Positions 18,019 through 27,541 of a DNA stretch of 64,000 bases are shown piece by piece. The position numbers were made by a program, and so were the translations under genes. The stretch covers positions 25,836-89,835 of the forward strand of contig NZ_MUNW01000082.1 of the NCBI RefSeq assembly GCF_002002725.1, given 5' to 3'. Source of the DNA: Sinorhizobium sp. A49 (GTDB lineage Bacteria > Pseudomonadota > Alphaproteobacteria > Rhizobiales > Rhizobiaceae). How positions within the stretch are numbered: position 1 is the first letter of the stretch; every line of letters begins with the position of its first letter. A model generated the notes under the pieces. It was given only the letters and a program-made list of their open reading frames with translations. It made no database searches and was not told the origin of the DNA.

Positions 18019-21000
18019 ACAGCTTCTTATCGACGGTCGACGTATTCTCTCGGAGCGCGGTTTATGCGCTCTGATCAGCGCGGGCTTAAAGGAATTCGCT
18101 AGTGCGATCGATGCGTCGGCGGCCGGCCGCGCTGCGGGTGGTTTCTGGTGGCGCAATGTCGTGGCTGCGGCGCGCACCTATGGCTTTAAAGCGGCGGCAA
18201 TGACGTTCATCGTCCATATGGCGCGCGCCCTCGATCCCAGTTTAGAAGGACGCCGCCAGTCTGGTGGTGATCGTGCTGTTGAGTATAGCTTGTGGTGTTC
18301 TCGTTACGATACGTTGTCTGCCCTGGACCGTAATTTGATTGCGGCATCAGTGGAGCGTCTTTCTTACCGACCGCTGATTTCAATTCTTATGCCGGTGTAC
18401 AATCCTGAGCCGCGCTTCTTGCGACGCGCGCTTGATACGGTGGTGGATCAGCTTTATCCGAACTGGGAACTGTGCATTGCTGAAGACTGTTCGCCGAATC
18501 CCGAGATTCGCGCGATCCTCGCCGAGTATGTGACGCGGGACCCACGCATCAAGGTCGTGTATCGGGAGAGGAACGGGCATATTTCACGGGCGTCGAACTC
18601 CGCTCTTGAGTTGGTGACGGGTTCCTTCGTGGCGTTGATGGACCACGATGACGAGCTGCCGGCGCATGCGCTGTACATGGTGGCGCGGGAACTGAACCTT
18701 CATCCAGAAACAGATGTGATTTACACAGACGAGGACAAGATCGACGCGTCGGGCCGCCGGCATGATCCACATTTCAAGACAGACTGGAACGAAGAGCTGT
18801 TCTACTCGCAAAACATGGTTGCGCATCTGGGCGTCTTCCGAGCGACGCTGGTGAAGGCGGTGGGTGGTTTCAGGGCGGGCTTCGAGGGCAGTCAAGATTA
18901 CGATTTTATGTTGCGGATCCTCAAACTGACGATAGCCGAACGCATCCGCCATATTCCTTTTGTGCTGTATCACTGGCGCATCTTTGAGGGGGTGCGTACC
19001 TTCTCGAGCAACAACCCTTCGCGCTCGGTGGAAACGGCGCGCCAAGCGATGGACGAGTATTTCAAGGAGGTCGAGCCGGATAGCCGAGTATTGCCGATCG
19101 AATCTTTCCCTGGCTGGTGGCGGGTTAAGCGGCCGCTTCCCGCAGTGGCGCGGTCGGTGACGATTGTGATCCCGACGCGCGACCGGGTATCGTTGGTGAG
19201 GAACTGCGTGGAGGGGATACTGACACGCACGGACTATCCGGACCTCGACGTGATTATCATCGACAACGGCAGCGTGGAGGCAGAATCTCTGTCTTATTTT
19301 GCCGAGGTGTCGAAGGATACGCGGGTGCAAGTGTTGCGTGACGACGGGCCATTCAACTATTCGCGCCTGAACAACGAGGCAGTGGCACGGGCGCGGGGCG
19401 ACTACGTCTGCTTCCTGAACAACGACATCGAGGTGATCACTCCGGATTGGCTTTCGGAGATGATGAGCCATGCAGTGCGCGAGAGGGTGGGCGCGGTCGG
19501 TACGCGGCTTCTTTATGCAGGCGGCACCCTGCAGCATGCTGGTGTGACGCTTGGGGTCTACGGTGTGGCTGCGCACGGGCACCGGCATTTCCCGGGCAAT
19601 TCGATCGGCTATTTCGGACATCCACAACTGTTGCGAGAGGTTTCGGCGGTGACGGGGGCGGCGCTTCTGATGCGCAAGTCGCTGTTTGAGACGCTGGGCG
19701 GCTTTGATGCGGCAAACCTGGCGGTTAGCTACAACGATGTTGATCTGTGTTTGCGGGTAGGAGAAGCGGGCTACAAAGTGATCTACACACCGTTCGCCGC
19801 GCTTTACCATTTGGAATCGGCCACACGCGGACCGGACGTGTCGCCAGCGCAGAAGGAGTTGCAACGGGTAGAGCGTGGTTACATGCAGGCGCGTTGGGGG
19901 CATCTCCTGCCGCAGGACCCACTATACAATCCGAATCTATCACTTGCCGACGAGGATTATCGATTGGCTTTCCCGCCGCGGGTGGCCAAGCCGTGGCTCG
20001 ATGAGGCGGATGTGGCTGAGCGGTTGGCGCGCAAAGGGCAGGTGGAACTGGACGTTGAGGCCGCGAATACGGCCGGCCTTGCGATGCTTGCGGCGGATAC
20101 GGCTGCAGTCATAGCCTCGGCGCATCCTTTTGAGATGTTGGAGGCGCTTGGCCGATCGCTGATGGAAACGGACTTTTCCCTTGCAGGCGTGACTGTGGTG
20201 GACAACACGCCACGCAGCGATGGCTTTGTGCGGGAAGGAGCGATGGCACGTTTCAGGGCGGCTCATCCGGATGTTCCAGTGATCGTAGTTGACGATGCGA
20301 GCCAAGACTTCAACGGCTCCCGTACGGCCAATCTCGGAGTTCGGGCGAGCGGGACGGCGAGCCATCTTCTTATTGTGACGGAGGATTGTGGCTTCGTGAC
20401 GGGTTGGCTTACATCGCTACTGTCGTCATGGCAGGCTGCCGGTGGAGGAGACGTAGTCATCACGCCCCGGATCTTCGTGCGTGAGAATACGGCGCGTGAC
20501 GGCGTTTTGACGGATGGTTTTGTGGAGGCGCCGTTGGCGCAGGTAGCGGCCGATCCTGCCGCGATCGCGCCGATGGGTGCGAGCTATGATGGCCTTCCGC
20601 TTGCGGGTCGTATACCACCCTCCGAGGTGGAAACGCGCCCGGCGTTGGAGGAGACGACGCTGCTTGAGGGCGGTATCGTCTTTGGTCGTCGCGCGCTGCT
20701 TGTAGACGAACCTGGCGATCGGACAGATGGTTTTGAGTCGCATGGCGCCGTCTTCGACACGCTGTTCTTGACACAAGCCGCACGGTTGGAAGACATGGCG
20801 CGGAGGCTCCTGGCGGCGGGTGCGCGACTCTACGCAGCGACCGCGCCACTGATAGTATTGTCTGGCCCGCGCCCGCGCGACATGGTGCATTTGTGGCAAT
20901 ACTGGCACGACTACCTATGGCTGAATCGCAAGGTGCACGGCCTGCCAGACGACGGACGCATCGAGTTCGTCTGCCCCTTCCACCGTGGTGACGTGCTGAT

Positions 21001-21853
21001 CGGCTTGCAGGTTGCCCATACAGCCGTCAAGGCGGGCAAGGCGGTGCGCTTCCACGTGGCTGAGAGTCTGCTCGGCTGGGTAAGGGATTTCTCTCCGTCT
21101 TTCCCAGTGGAGGGGCTCCCTGTTCCTGTACCGCCGGCGCAGGAGACTGCGCTTTATCTGCTTCGCTCCTATGAGCATGTGCTGAGGCGGGGTGATGCGG
21201 GGCCGAGGCTGGTTCGCTCCCATCCCTTCCGAGGGCTCGACGCGATGGACAACAATCTTGCCACAGCAATGCTTGCCGCCGTCGGCCTGCCGCCCGAAAC
21301 ACTGATCGAAAGCTTGGAGCCCGAACCAGACGCCAGCCAAGAGAGGGAGGCAGCGGCGCTTCTCGCTGCCTATGGTGAGCGCGTCGTGCTCTTGCATCGT
21401 TCGGGCGGTTGGGGATTGAAGACCATTCCTGACGCAGTCATGGAAGAACTTGCCACGATCATAAAGGCGGAAGGCTTTCACTTGGTGCAGATCGGTGGGC
21501 CGGGCGACACGCCCTGCCGCGAGGCCGACGGCTTAATCGCACAGAACCTGTCAGCCGGCCATTGGGCCGCCCTCTTCAGTCGAGCGAGCGCCATCGTAGG
21601 CGTCGACAGTTGGTCGGCTCACATGGCCGCCATCCTCGACGTGCCGCAGGTCACTCTCTATGGCTCTACACACCCCCGCCATGTCGCATCCAAACCCTTC
21701 TTCCGCAGGAAGAGCGCCGAAGCCCTGATGCTAGGCCCCGTCTTACCCTGCTCTCCGTGCAACTCGCTCAAATGTCTCATCGAACCAATCCCCTACTGCA
21801 AGGGCTACAGCATCGACCAAACCAAACTCAAAAAATTCCTCGAGAAGCTATAA
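18002..21853 (+). CDS. Multidomain glycosyltransferase (1283 residues) sharing 1200 identical residues with the giant enzyme
   Basis: Residues 1-83 are unique, basic and helical, and include GGFWWRNVVAAARTYGF. From residue 84 on the protein is identical to residues 1201-2400 of the gene at 10643: GT2 domains at about 121-360 and 384-620, a degenerate GT2-like part at about 690-860, and a GT9-like region at about 985-1275. It therefore lacks the methyltransferase, coiled coil, TPR and beta repeats. It can be read as a catalytic-core version of the same enzyme, either a free polymerase partner or the result of a recent duplication that captured another GT2 gene's N terminus. The start ATG at 18002 is weakly supported. 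Confidence 0.85.
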   Translation: MKERHRQLLIDGRRILSERGLCALISAGLKEFASAIDASAAGRAAGGFWWRNVVAAARTYGFKAAAMTFIVHMARALDPSLEGRRQSGGDRAVEYSLWCSRYDTLSALDRNLIAASVERLSYRPLISILMPVYNPEPRFLRRALDTVVDQLYPNWELCIAEDCSPNPEIRAILAEYVTRDPRIKVVYRERNGHISRASNSALELVTGSFVALMDHDDELPAHALYMVARELNLHPETDVIYTDEDKIDASGRRHDPHFKTDWNEELFYSQNMVAHLGVFRATLVKAVGGFRAGFEGSQDYDFMLRILKLTIAERIRHIPFVLYHWRIFEGVRTFSSNNPSRSVETARQAMDEYFKEVEPDSRVLPIESFPGWWRVKRPLPAVARSVTIVIPTRDRVSLVRNCVEGILTRTDYPDLDVIIIDNGSVEAESLSYFAEVSKDTRVQVLRDDGPFNYSRLNNEAVARARGDYVCFLNNDIEVITPDWLSEMMSHAVRERVGAVGTRLLYAGGTLQHAGVTLGVYGVAAHGHRHFPGNSIGYFGHPQLLREVSAVTGAALLMRKSLFETLGGFDAANLAVSYNDVDLCLRVGEAGYKVIYTPFAALYHLESATRGPDVSPAQKELQRVERGYMQARWGHLLPQDPLYNPNLSLADEDYRLAFPPRVAKPWLDEADVAERLARKGQVELDVEAANTAGLAMLAADTAAVIASAHPFEMLEALGRSLMETDFSLAGVTVVDNTPRSDGFVREGAMARFRAAHPDVPVIVVDDASQDFNGSRTANLGVRASGTASHLLIVTEDCGFVTGWLTSLLSSWQAAGGGDVVITPRIFVRENTARDGVLTDGFVEAPLAQVAADPAAIAPMGASYDGLPLAGRIPPSEVETRPALEETTLLEGGIVFGRRALLVDEPGDRTDGFESHGAVFDTLFLTQAARLEDMARRLLAAGARLYAATAPLIVLSGPRPRDMVHLWQYWHDYLWLNRKVHGLPDDGRIEFVCPFHRGDVLIGLQVAHTAVKAGKAVRFHVAESLLGWVRDFSPSFPVEGLPVPVPPAQETALYLLRSYEHVLRRGDAGPRLVRSHPFRGLDAMDNNLATAMLAAVGLPPETLIESLEPEPDASQEREAAALLAAYGERVVLLHRSGGWGLKTIPDAVMEELATIIKAEGFHLVQIGGPGDTPCREADGLIAQNLSAGHWAALFSRASAIVGVDSWSAHMAAILDVPQVTLYGSTHPRHVASKPFFRRKSAEALMLGPVLPCSPCNSLKCLIEPIPYCKGYSIDQTKLKKFLEKL

Positions 21854-21953
21854 GAGAAAGAGAGAGACCAAGGCTGCTGATGGGAGATATGCCGAAAGTT
21901 CTTCAGAGCTTGCGGCTGAATTTGGTAGGCAGAGACGTAGCGCGTTTGGGACG
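18251..21953 (+). repeat. Direct repeat copy 2 (3703 bp)
   Basis: Second copy of the segment at 14243-17945, in the same orientation; 305 bases separate the copies. Recombination between them would remove 4008 bp, deleting the unique start of the 1283-residue gene but leaving one intact 2400-residue gene. Unequal crossing-over would add further copies. Confidence 0.95.
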
Positions 21954-22270
21954 TTTGGGAACAAACTAGAATCGTCCATAAGTTTGTTGTCCACTGCAGG
22001 GTCATACTTATGGCCGCTTTCGCGGACAACGTTACTCTGGAGCCCTCCGGCGCTAAATGGTTGGCGAACACTCCATTGCTGGTTGTGGTGCAGCTAACGG
22101 GCGTGGCATCGCCACAACAGAATGCAGGTTGCGTATTGTTAAATCTGTGAAAAACGAATGTAACTTACAGCGACTAATTAATGCGGGAAATCGCAGTGGG
22201 CACGAAAACAATCTTCTAATGCGCGGTGGTTAATTGTATACGAATTCGATTCAAACATGAGGTGTTCTAA
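21954..22270. other. Intergenic region upstream of kpsM
   Basis: This AT-richer stretch holds an inverted repeat CCATAAGT (21976-21983) / ACTTATGG (22006-22013) with 22 bases between. The rest has no gene. It likely contains the end of the glycosyltransferase transcript and a promoter for the export genes, but no consensus promoter could be fixed. Confidence 0.35.
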
Positions 22271-23041
22271 ATGACGCCTATTCAGTCGCGCACAAATGTG
22301 GTACTTGCGCTAATTCTTCGCGATATGAGAACGCGTTTCGGTCGCTCACACCTTGGGTATCTCGTCGCGATTGCGTGGCCATTCTCTCATCTACTAACAC
22401 TCATCAGTATCATGGCATTTGTCAATCGCTTAGCTCCGATTGGTGGCGATCCGGCTGTTTTTGTCTCCACTGGAGTGTTGCCCTACATATTGTGCCTCTA
22501 TCCAGCGAGAATGATGGGACTGGCGCTGGAGAGTAGCCGGGCTCTTTTTTTGTTCCCAATCATAACGCCATTCGATGTTATCGTTTCTCGTGCCATAATC
22601 GAATTTATGACAGCTTTCATCGTCGTGATTTTGCTGTTTACGGTGGCGGGCGCTATTGGAGTCGACATGACGCCAATTGACGCATCAACCCTTGCCTCAG
22701 GACTTTTGGCCACAATATACCTGTCATTGGCAATGGGCTTTCTAAATGTTGTTATGGTGTCTATCTTTAGGATGTGGCACATTACATTTATTATTATTAT
22801 GATTGTAATGTATATGTCTGCGGGTGTTTTTGTTGTTCCTTCTGCTGTTTCTTCAGAATTTCGAGAATTTATGTGGTTTAACCCACTTTTCCATTGCGTT
22901 GAATGGATACGTTCGGCCTATTACGAAGGCTATGGTGATGAATTGCTGTCGGAAAGTTATGTGATGTGGGTAGCGACGGCGTGCCTTCTAGTGGGGTTGC
23001 TTGGTGAGAGATTTCTTAGGGGAAAGCTGCTGTCAGGATGA
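22271..23041 (+). CDS. kpsM: Capsule/polysaccharide ABC exporter, permease subunit (KpsM-like)
   Basis: The 256-residue protein is an ABC-2 type inner-membrane permease. It has a cytoplasmic start with LALILRDMRTRFGRSHLGYL, typical of KpsM/RkpT, then about six hydrophobic segments and a late WFNPLFHCVEWIRSAYYEGY motif before the last helix. It forms the pore that moves finished, lipid-linked polysaccharide across the inner membrane with KpsT. The ATG follows a GAGGTG ribosome-binding site. Its last bases overlap kpsT (ATGA). Confidence 0.93.
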   Translation: MTPIQSRTNVVLALILRDMRTRFGRSHLGYLVAIAWPFSHLLTLISIMAFVNRLAPIGGDPAVFVSTGVLPYILCLYPARMMGLALESSRALFLFPIITPFDVIVSRAIIEFMTAFIVVILLFTVAGAIGVDMTPIDASTLASGLLATIYLSLAMGFLNVVMVSIFRMWHITFIIIMIVMYMSAGVFVVPSAVSSEFREFMWFNPLFHCVEWIRSAYYEGYGDELLSESYVMWVATACLLVGLLGERFLRGKLLSG

Positions 23042-23691
23042 TAATTCTGGATGATGTATTTAAGTATTTCCGCTTGCGCGGGAGTGTGAAAGTAATACTG
23101 GATCACGTTTCTATGACGTTTCGTGCTGGGACGTCGTATGGAATACTCGGGATCAACGGCGCGGGTAAATCTACGACGATGCGGATGTTGGCCGGAACGG
23201 AGTTGCCGAATGCTGGAAAAATTAGTCGATCAGCACGAATATCTTGGCCATTGGGGTTCGCGGGCGGTCTACATCCGGCTATGACAGGTCGAGAAAATGT
23301 TCAGTTTGTCGCCCGAATTTATGGTCATAATCCCCGAGCCGCGGTTGAGTTTGTCGAGGATTTTGCGGAGATAGGTGCGTATATAGATGAGCCGTATCGA
23401 ACGTATTCATCTGGGATGGCGCAACGTCTGGCATTTGGGTTGTCCATGGCGATTGACTTCGAATGCTACTTGATTGATGAAGTGACGGCCGTTGGCGACG
23501 CCCGCTTTCAAGCCCGTTGTAACGAAGAGTTTGCCAAACGCCGAGAGCGCGCAGATGTGATTATGGTATCGCATTCCATGGAGACCATTCGCAGCTATTG
23601 CAGCCGCGCGGTCGTTTTAGCTCATGGGATGACCCACGAATTCTCCAATGTGGACGATGCGATTGAGTTATACAAGAAGTTGAATCTATAG
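23038..23691 (+). CDS. kpsT: Capsule/polysaccharide ABC exporter, ATPase subunit (KpsT-like)
   Basis: The 217-residue ATPase has Walker A GINGAGKSTTMRML, an unusual signature TYSSGMAQRLAFGLSMAID and Walker B ECYLIDEV, followed by the H-loop VMVSHSMETIR. The short length shows that it lacks the extra C-terminal carbohydrate-binding domain of Wzt proteins. This places it with group 2 capsule exporters (KpsT, RkpS) rather than O9-type O-antigen exporters. It overlaps kpsM by four bases. Confidence 0.94.
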   Translation: MIILDDVFKYFRLRGSVKVILDHVSMTFRAGTSYGILGINGAGKSTTMRMLAGTELPNAGKISRSARISWPLGFAGGLHPAMTGRENVQFVARIYGHNPRAAVEFVEDFAEIGAYIDEPYRTYSSGMAQRLAFGLSMAIDFECYLIDEVTAVGDARFQARCNEEFAKRRERADVIMVSHSMETIRSYCSRAVVLAHGMTHEFSNVDDAIELYKKLNL

Positions 23692-23702
23692 GCCAGGATG
23701 CC

Positions 23703-24980
23703 ATGGAATCCCTCACCTCCATTTCAAGGCCTGGGTCGCCAGCGATCTCCGTTAGTCAACTTCGAGCGAAGGCGATCTCTATCGAGTTGCGCCGTGTCGC
23801 TCGCAAAGCGCGGACGCCTCGCCCCGTAGTTAGCGGCGGCGGTGGATTTCGAGCGCGCCGGAGCGACCGAATTTTTCGGCGTTTTTTGATGGGAGCCTTC
23901 GCGATTTGCTTTCTTACCCCAGCACTTTCAGCAGTCGTATACTATACGTTCCTTGCAAGTGATCAGTTCGTGTCTGAAGCGCGGTTCTCGACCAGTTCTT
24001 CTGAGGGGAATGGACTCGAAATACTTGCCGGTCTTTCTTCTCTTTTTAAGACGGGGCAAACCACAGATGCCGCAATAGTGGCAGAATACATTGAGAGCCG
24101 AAGTATTTTGTTGGAGTTAGAGAAAAAATTTGACCTGCAGAAGGTCTTTTCACCTGGAAGTTTGGATTTGGTAGCTGAACTGCAAACTAGCGCCACGGCG
24201 GAAGAGTTGCTAAGCTATTGGCGTAAGCAAATTGGGATTAAGGTTGATCGTAGTTCAGGTCTGCTAACGCTTGAGGTGCGCACTTTTTCACCAGCAGATA
24301 GCCTAGCACTCGCCAATGAAATAATTGCGATATCCGAGCGAATGGTCAATCGGTTGACCAGGCGTAATGATGAGAAATCGTTGATGGAAGCTGAGGATGA
24401 GTTGCAGTTGGCCAAAGCTAAGCTAGAGAGCGCGGTCAGCGCAATGCGCGATGCACGTGATGCGGCTGGTGTATTGGATGTTGATCTGACGGCAAAGGGG
24501 TATTCCGACATTCTGACTGCGTTGAACATGGAGTTAGCAAAGATTAGGACGCAGATAAACACCCTCGAGCAGAACAACGCTTCTGAAGCACCGCAATTGA
24601 TCGCGCTGAAGAGCCGAGCGGAATCTCTGCGTCAACAAATAGGCTCGTACGAGAACCGGTTTGCCGGCATGACTAAATCCGAGAGCCCGGAACAGAGGCA
24701 GAATTTAGCGGACAGTGCGGCAATCCTGGCGGAAAAGGACGTTGAACGTAAGATTGCGCAAAGCGAATATGAGCATGCTGTAGCAGCATACGAAAGCGCG
24801 CGGCTGAACCGCGAGAGGCAACGATCATATCTTATGACCTATGTCACGCCACGCGCGGCCGAGGAGCCCCTATATCCTAGACGCTTGCTGGCGGTGAGCT
24901 TGGTGGTTTTTGGATCGTTCTTGCTTTGGGCAGTAATTGCAGGACTGGGGTTGTTGGTCCGTGATCACACCGCTGCATAA
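23703..24980 (+). CDS. kpsE: KpsE-like inner-membrane capsule export protein (first copy)
   Basis: The 425-residue protein has the layout of KpsE/CtrB/BexC export proteins: a basic cytoplasmic N terminus (about 60 residues), a first membrane helix with FAICFLTPALSAVVYY, a long periplasmic part with coiled coil (about 200-380), and a second helix near the C terminus after an EEPLYPRRLLAVSL motif. Such proteins link the KpsMT pump to the outer-membrane channel. It follows kpsT by 11 bases. No KpsD-type channel is in the window. A paralogue lies at 26044. Confidence 0.88.
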   Translation: MESLTSISRPGSPAISVSQLRAKAISIELRRVARKARTPRPVVSGGGGFRARRSDRIFRRFLMGAFAICFLTPALSAVVYYTFLASDQFVSEARFSTSSSEGNGLEILAGLSSLFKTGQTTDAAIVAEYIESRSILLELEKKFDLQKVFSPGSLDLVAELQTSATAEELLSYWRKQIGIKVDRSSGLLTLEVRTFSPADSLALANEIIAISERMVNRLTRRNDEKSLMEAEDELQLAKAKLESAVSAMRDARDAAGVLDVDLTAKGYSDILTALNMELAKIRTQINTLEQNNASEAPQLIALKSRAESLRQQIGSYENRFAGMTKSESPEQRQNLADSAAILAEKDVERKIAQSEYEHAVAAYESARLNRERQRSYLMTYVTPRAAEEPLYPRRLLAVSLVVFGSFLLWAVIAGLGLLVRDHTAA

Positions 24981-24995
24981 TCCATTGGAGCCAAG

Positions 24996-26063
24996 ATGAA
25001 CTTCCACATTGATATGGATGCTGGCGCCGTGATTTCGGGCTGGCTTATCCCAGACAATCCAGCTGATGTTCCTGAATTTAGGATTAAAATACCAGATCGC
25101 AAAGAGATATCATTTTCGGCGAATGTTTTGCGATCTGATCTGCGAGATTTGGGGATACACGCAACGGGTTTGGCTGGCTTTCATATCGATGAGCAATACA
25201 TCGTTGATCTCGCAGACCAGACAGAATTAACCATATTCGAAGTGCAAAGCGGCCTGCCAATATATCGCAGGTTCAATCCGCAGAAGCATATAGAGCAGAA
25301 GCTATTGCTTATGGATGTCGGTGCGTTTCCCCAGATTGCAATGCTGCGCCGGCTGATGGTTAACTTCACCCAATCGTATCCCGTTGTGGAGCGCCTCTCC
25401 CTAGAAACTATTGGGGCACTTCTTTCGTTGAGCTATGCGCGGTCGGTGTTCATCGCCGGACAACCCAACTGGATGCGTCATGGAGCACTCGCTCGCGAAC
25501 GAGGGTTCCTAACTGCCGCGTTGTTGCGCGACCCGTTTGAAGAGTTGGCAGAACGGTTGCTTTTTTTGGCGAACGTGGCGAAGCTACCTACAATAAATAC
25601 TACAAATGGTGCTATTGCCCGTTATTTCGATTTGCTTCCCTTTGTGAGGGCAATTGACTTTTCGGATGAGAAATCGGTCCTAACGTCATTTCGTGGCCTT
25701 TCATCAGAGAGGCGTCGATTGTTGCGTTCGCCAATGACGTCCATCTTTGGTAGCACACCGGACGAGGAACTTCAGCGGCGAAACGTTGCCGTGGCCCTCG
25801 ACAATCTGGCGCAAATCGACATTGTTGGGACGCGCGATCAGTTTGGCCAGTTTGTCTCGATGTTAGATGAATACTTGGGTATTAGTATCTTAGCAGAATG
25901 CGAGCTAGCTACCATCGACGGCACAGCAGAGCTCACGGAAATACTCCGTGGAATTGGCCTTGTTGCGGACCTATTAGATGAGGATGTCGCGCTTTACTCT
26001 TTCGCCTGCGAGGCTGTTGAGGCGGCCTTTGCATCTATGAGTGATGCAACCTTTGGCAAGTGA
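24996..26063 (+). CDS. Protein of unknown function between two KpsE-like genes
   Basis: This 355-residue protein has no signal peptide or membrane helix and I do not recognise it. Its N-terminal 90 residues look beta-rich (DAGAVISGWLIPD). Two stretches recall sulfotransferases, where a RDP motif follows a Ser/His region: LTAALLRDPFEELAERLLFL at about residues 170-190, and DIVGTRDQFGQFVSMLDEYL further on, like the late 'VG..E.F' segment of that fold. This is weak evidence. A TTGGAG ribosome-binding site precedes the ATG, it starts 15 bases after kpsE, and its end overlaps the next gene, so it is part of the export operon and probably modifies or handles the polysaccharide. Confidence 0.6.
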   Translation: MNFHIDMDAGAVISGWLIPDNPADVPEFRIKIPDRKEISFSANVLRSDLRDLGIHATGLAGFHIDEQYIVDLADQTELTIFEVQSGLPIYRRFNPQKHIEQKLLLMDVGAFPQIAMLRRLMVNFTQSYPVVERLSLETIGALLSLSYARSVFIAGQPNWMRHGALARERGFLTAALLRDPFEELAERLLFLANVAKLPTINTTNGAIARYFDLLPFVRAIDFSDEKSVLTSFRGLSSERRRLLRSPMTSIFGSTPDEELQRRNVAVALDNLAQIDIVGTRDQFGQFVSMLDEYLGISILAECELATIDGTAELTEILRGIGLVADLLDEDVALYSFACEAVEAAFASMSDATFGK

Positions 26064-27417
26064 AAAAGTGCCGCGCGTAAATGAAAGACACGGGATGGAC
26101 AGTGTGACGGAGTCGACTCCGGAAGAGCGCACAAATTTGGGCGACAAAATACGTTTGTCTCGCTTAGATTGCTCGCCGACCGCGCCGCGGCCAATTGCAC
26201 GAACAGCTCACTACGTTACTCAAAGTATGGGCGTATTGCGCGCCTATCTTCCTGGAATGACCAGACGAGAATCGAGTAAAGCCGCTGTTTCCAGTGGCGG
26301 ATCTGGAGGACTCTTATTCAGAAGTTTCTTGTTGTGCGTGGCCACTCCCTCCATCATTATGCTTTTTTACTATACTCTTTGGGCATCAGATGTGTACGTT
26401 TCGGAGGCCAAGCTGACGGTGAGGGAAGCAATCGAACCTGATGGGAGGGCGTCAACTACCTCCACGGGTGCGTCGTCGATTATGGCAAAGATAGGTCTCA
26501 ACAAGGGCGGGTCGACAGCGCAAGATTCCATGATAATCCAGGACTATCTGAAGAGTAGGTCGGCGGTTTTAGATGTCGGAGGTCGAGCTAAATTAGCAGA
26601 AGTCTACGATCATCCAGGGATCGATTGGTTCTCCCGTTTGGACTCTTCGAGCGACATCGAAACACTCTGGTCCTACTGGAAAGAGCGAGTGACCGTGTCC
26701 GTGGACGGGTTGTCAAACATACTTACCCTTCGCGTGCGAACATTCTCATCAGACAGTTCTGTTGCGCTGGCGCAAGAGCTTGTCGCTAGCAGTGAAGCAC
26801 TGATTAACAACATATCAAGGCGCAATCGTGAGGATGCACTGCGGAGAGCGAACAGCGAAGTCGAGAGATCCATTGCGGCTCTAGCTGAGGCGAGATCGCA
26901 AATTCTGTCGTTTCAGCAACGCAACAAAACTATCGATCCTGTTCAATCTGCAAAACAAGTTGCCAGCCTCGTATCGGCCCTATCACTGAAGAAAATTGAA
27001 CTCGAGAGCCAACTCGTTGCGGGAGAGCTATCCGGTGTAAAGGGGCGTCCTGGTGACCGTTATGTGCAAACACAGCTTGATGTAATCAACCAGCAGATAG
27101 TGGATCTAGAGTCTGCGTTGACCGGAAACAGCGCTGGTGCGGTCTCAACTCTGCTAAAGGACTTCGAGATACTTAAGTTGAGAGAACAGTTTGCGGAGCA
27201 GATTTATATGTTGGCCCGCACTTCCTTTGAGGAAGCGCGGCGTAAACTTGATAGACAGCAACTTTACGTCGTTGTGATCGTGCCGCCAATGGAGCCAGAG
27301 GAAGCTCTGTATCCTCGGCCATTGATTGATGCTGGTGTGATTTTCCTGGGCCTGTTGATAATCTGGGGCGTGATTTGTTTGTTGGTCGCAAGCGTCAGAG
27401 ATAGCAACACAGCTTGA
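26044..27417 (+). CDS. KpsE-like inner-membrane capsule export protein (second copy)
   Basis: The protein (about 457 residues) repeats the architecture of the gene at 23703: a cytoplasmic tail, first helix (LLFRSFLLCVATPSIIMLFY), then LWASDVYVSEAKLTVREA, periplasmic coiled coil, an EEALYPRPLIDAGVIF motif and a C-terminal helix. The two differ clearly in sequence, so this is an old duplication. The start may be 26041 (GTG), 26044 (ATG) or 26095 (ATG); the upstream choices overlap the unknown gene. The C-terminal cytoplasmic end is very short, so it lacks the tyrosine-kinase domain of Wzc. Confidence 0.85.
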   Translation: MQPLASEKVPRVNERHGMDSVTESTPEERTNLGDKIRLSRLDCSPTAPRPIARTAHYVTQSMGVLRAYLPGMTRRESSKAAVSSGGSGGLLFRSFLLCVATPSIIMLFYYTLWASDVYVSEAKLTVREAIEPDGRASTTSTGASSIMAKIGLNKGGSTAQDSMIIQDYLKSRSAVLDVGGRAKLAEVYDHPGIDWFSRLDSSSDIETLWSYWKERVTVSVDGLSNILTLRVRTFSSDSSVALAQELVASSEALINNISRRNREDALRRANSEVERSIAALAEARSQILSFQQRNKTIDPVQSAKQVASLVSALSLKKIELESQLVAGELSGVKGRPGDRYVQTQLDVINQQIVDLESALTGNSAGAVSTLLKDFEILKLREQFAEQIYMLARTSFEEARRKLDRQQLYVVVIVPPMEPEEALYPRPLIDAGVIFLGLLIIWGVICLLVASVRDSNTA

Positions 27418-27541
27418 AGTGGGCGAGCCCTTTCTGCCCTCTCGGCGATGATAGCTATCACGGTCAATGCCCGTGCGGCGAGCCAGGGGCAAACGGTGAC
27501 ATTTGGAGCGTGCAACAACAACACCACTACGGTGGACGAGC

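Noticed and set aside
14243..21953. The duplication dismissed as an assembly artefact.
   Set aside because: Both flanks of each copy are different and coding frames stay intact on both sides, which an artefactual collapse or echo would not usually produce; it still needs long-read proof.
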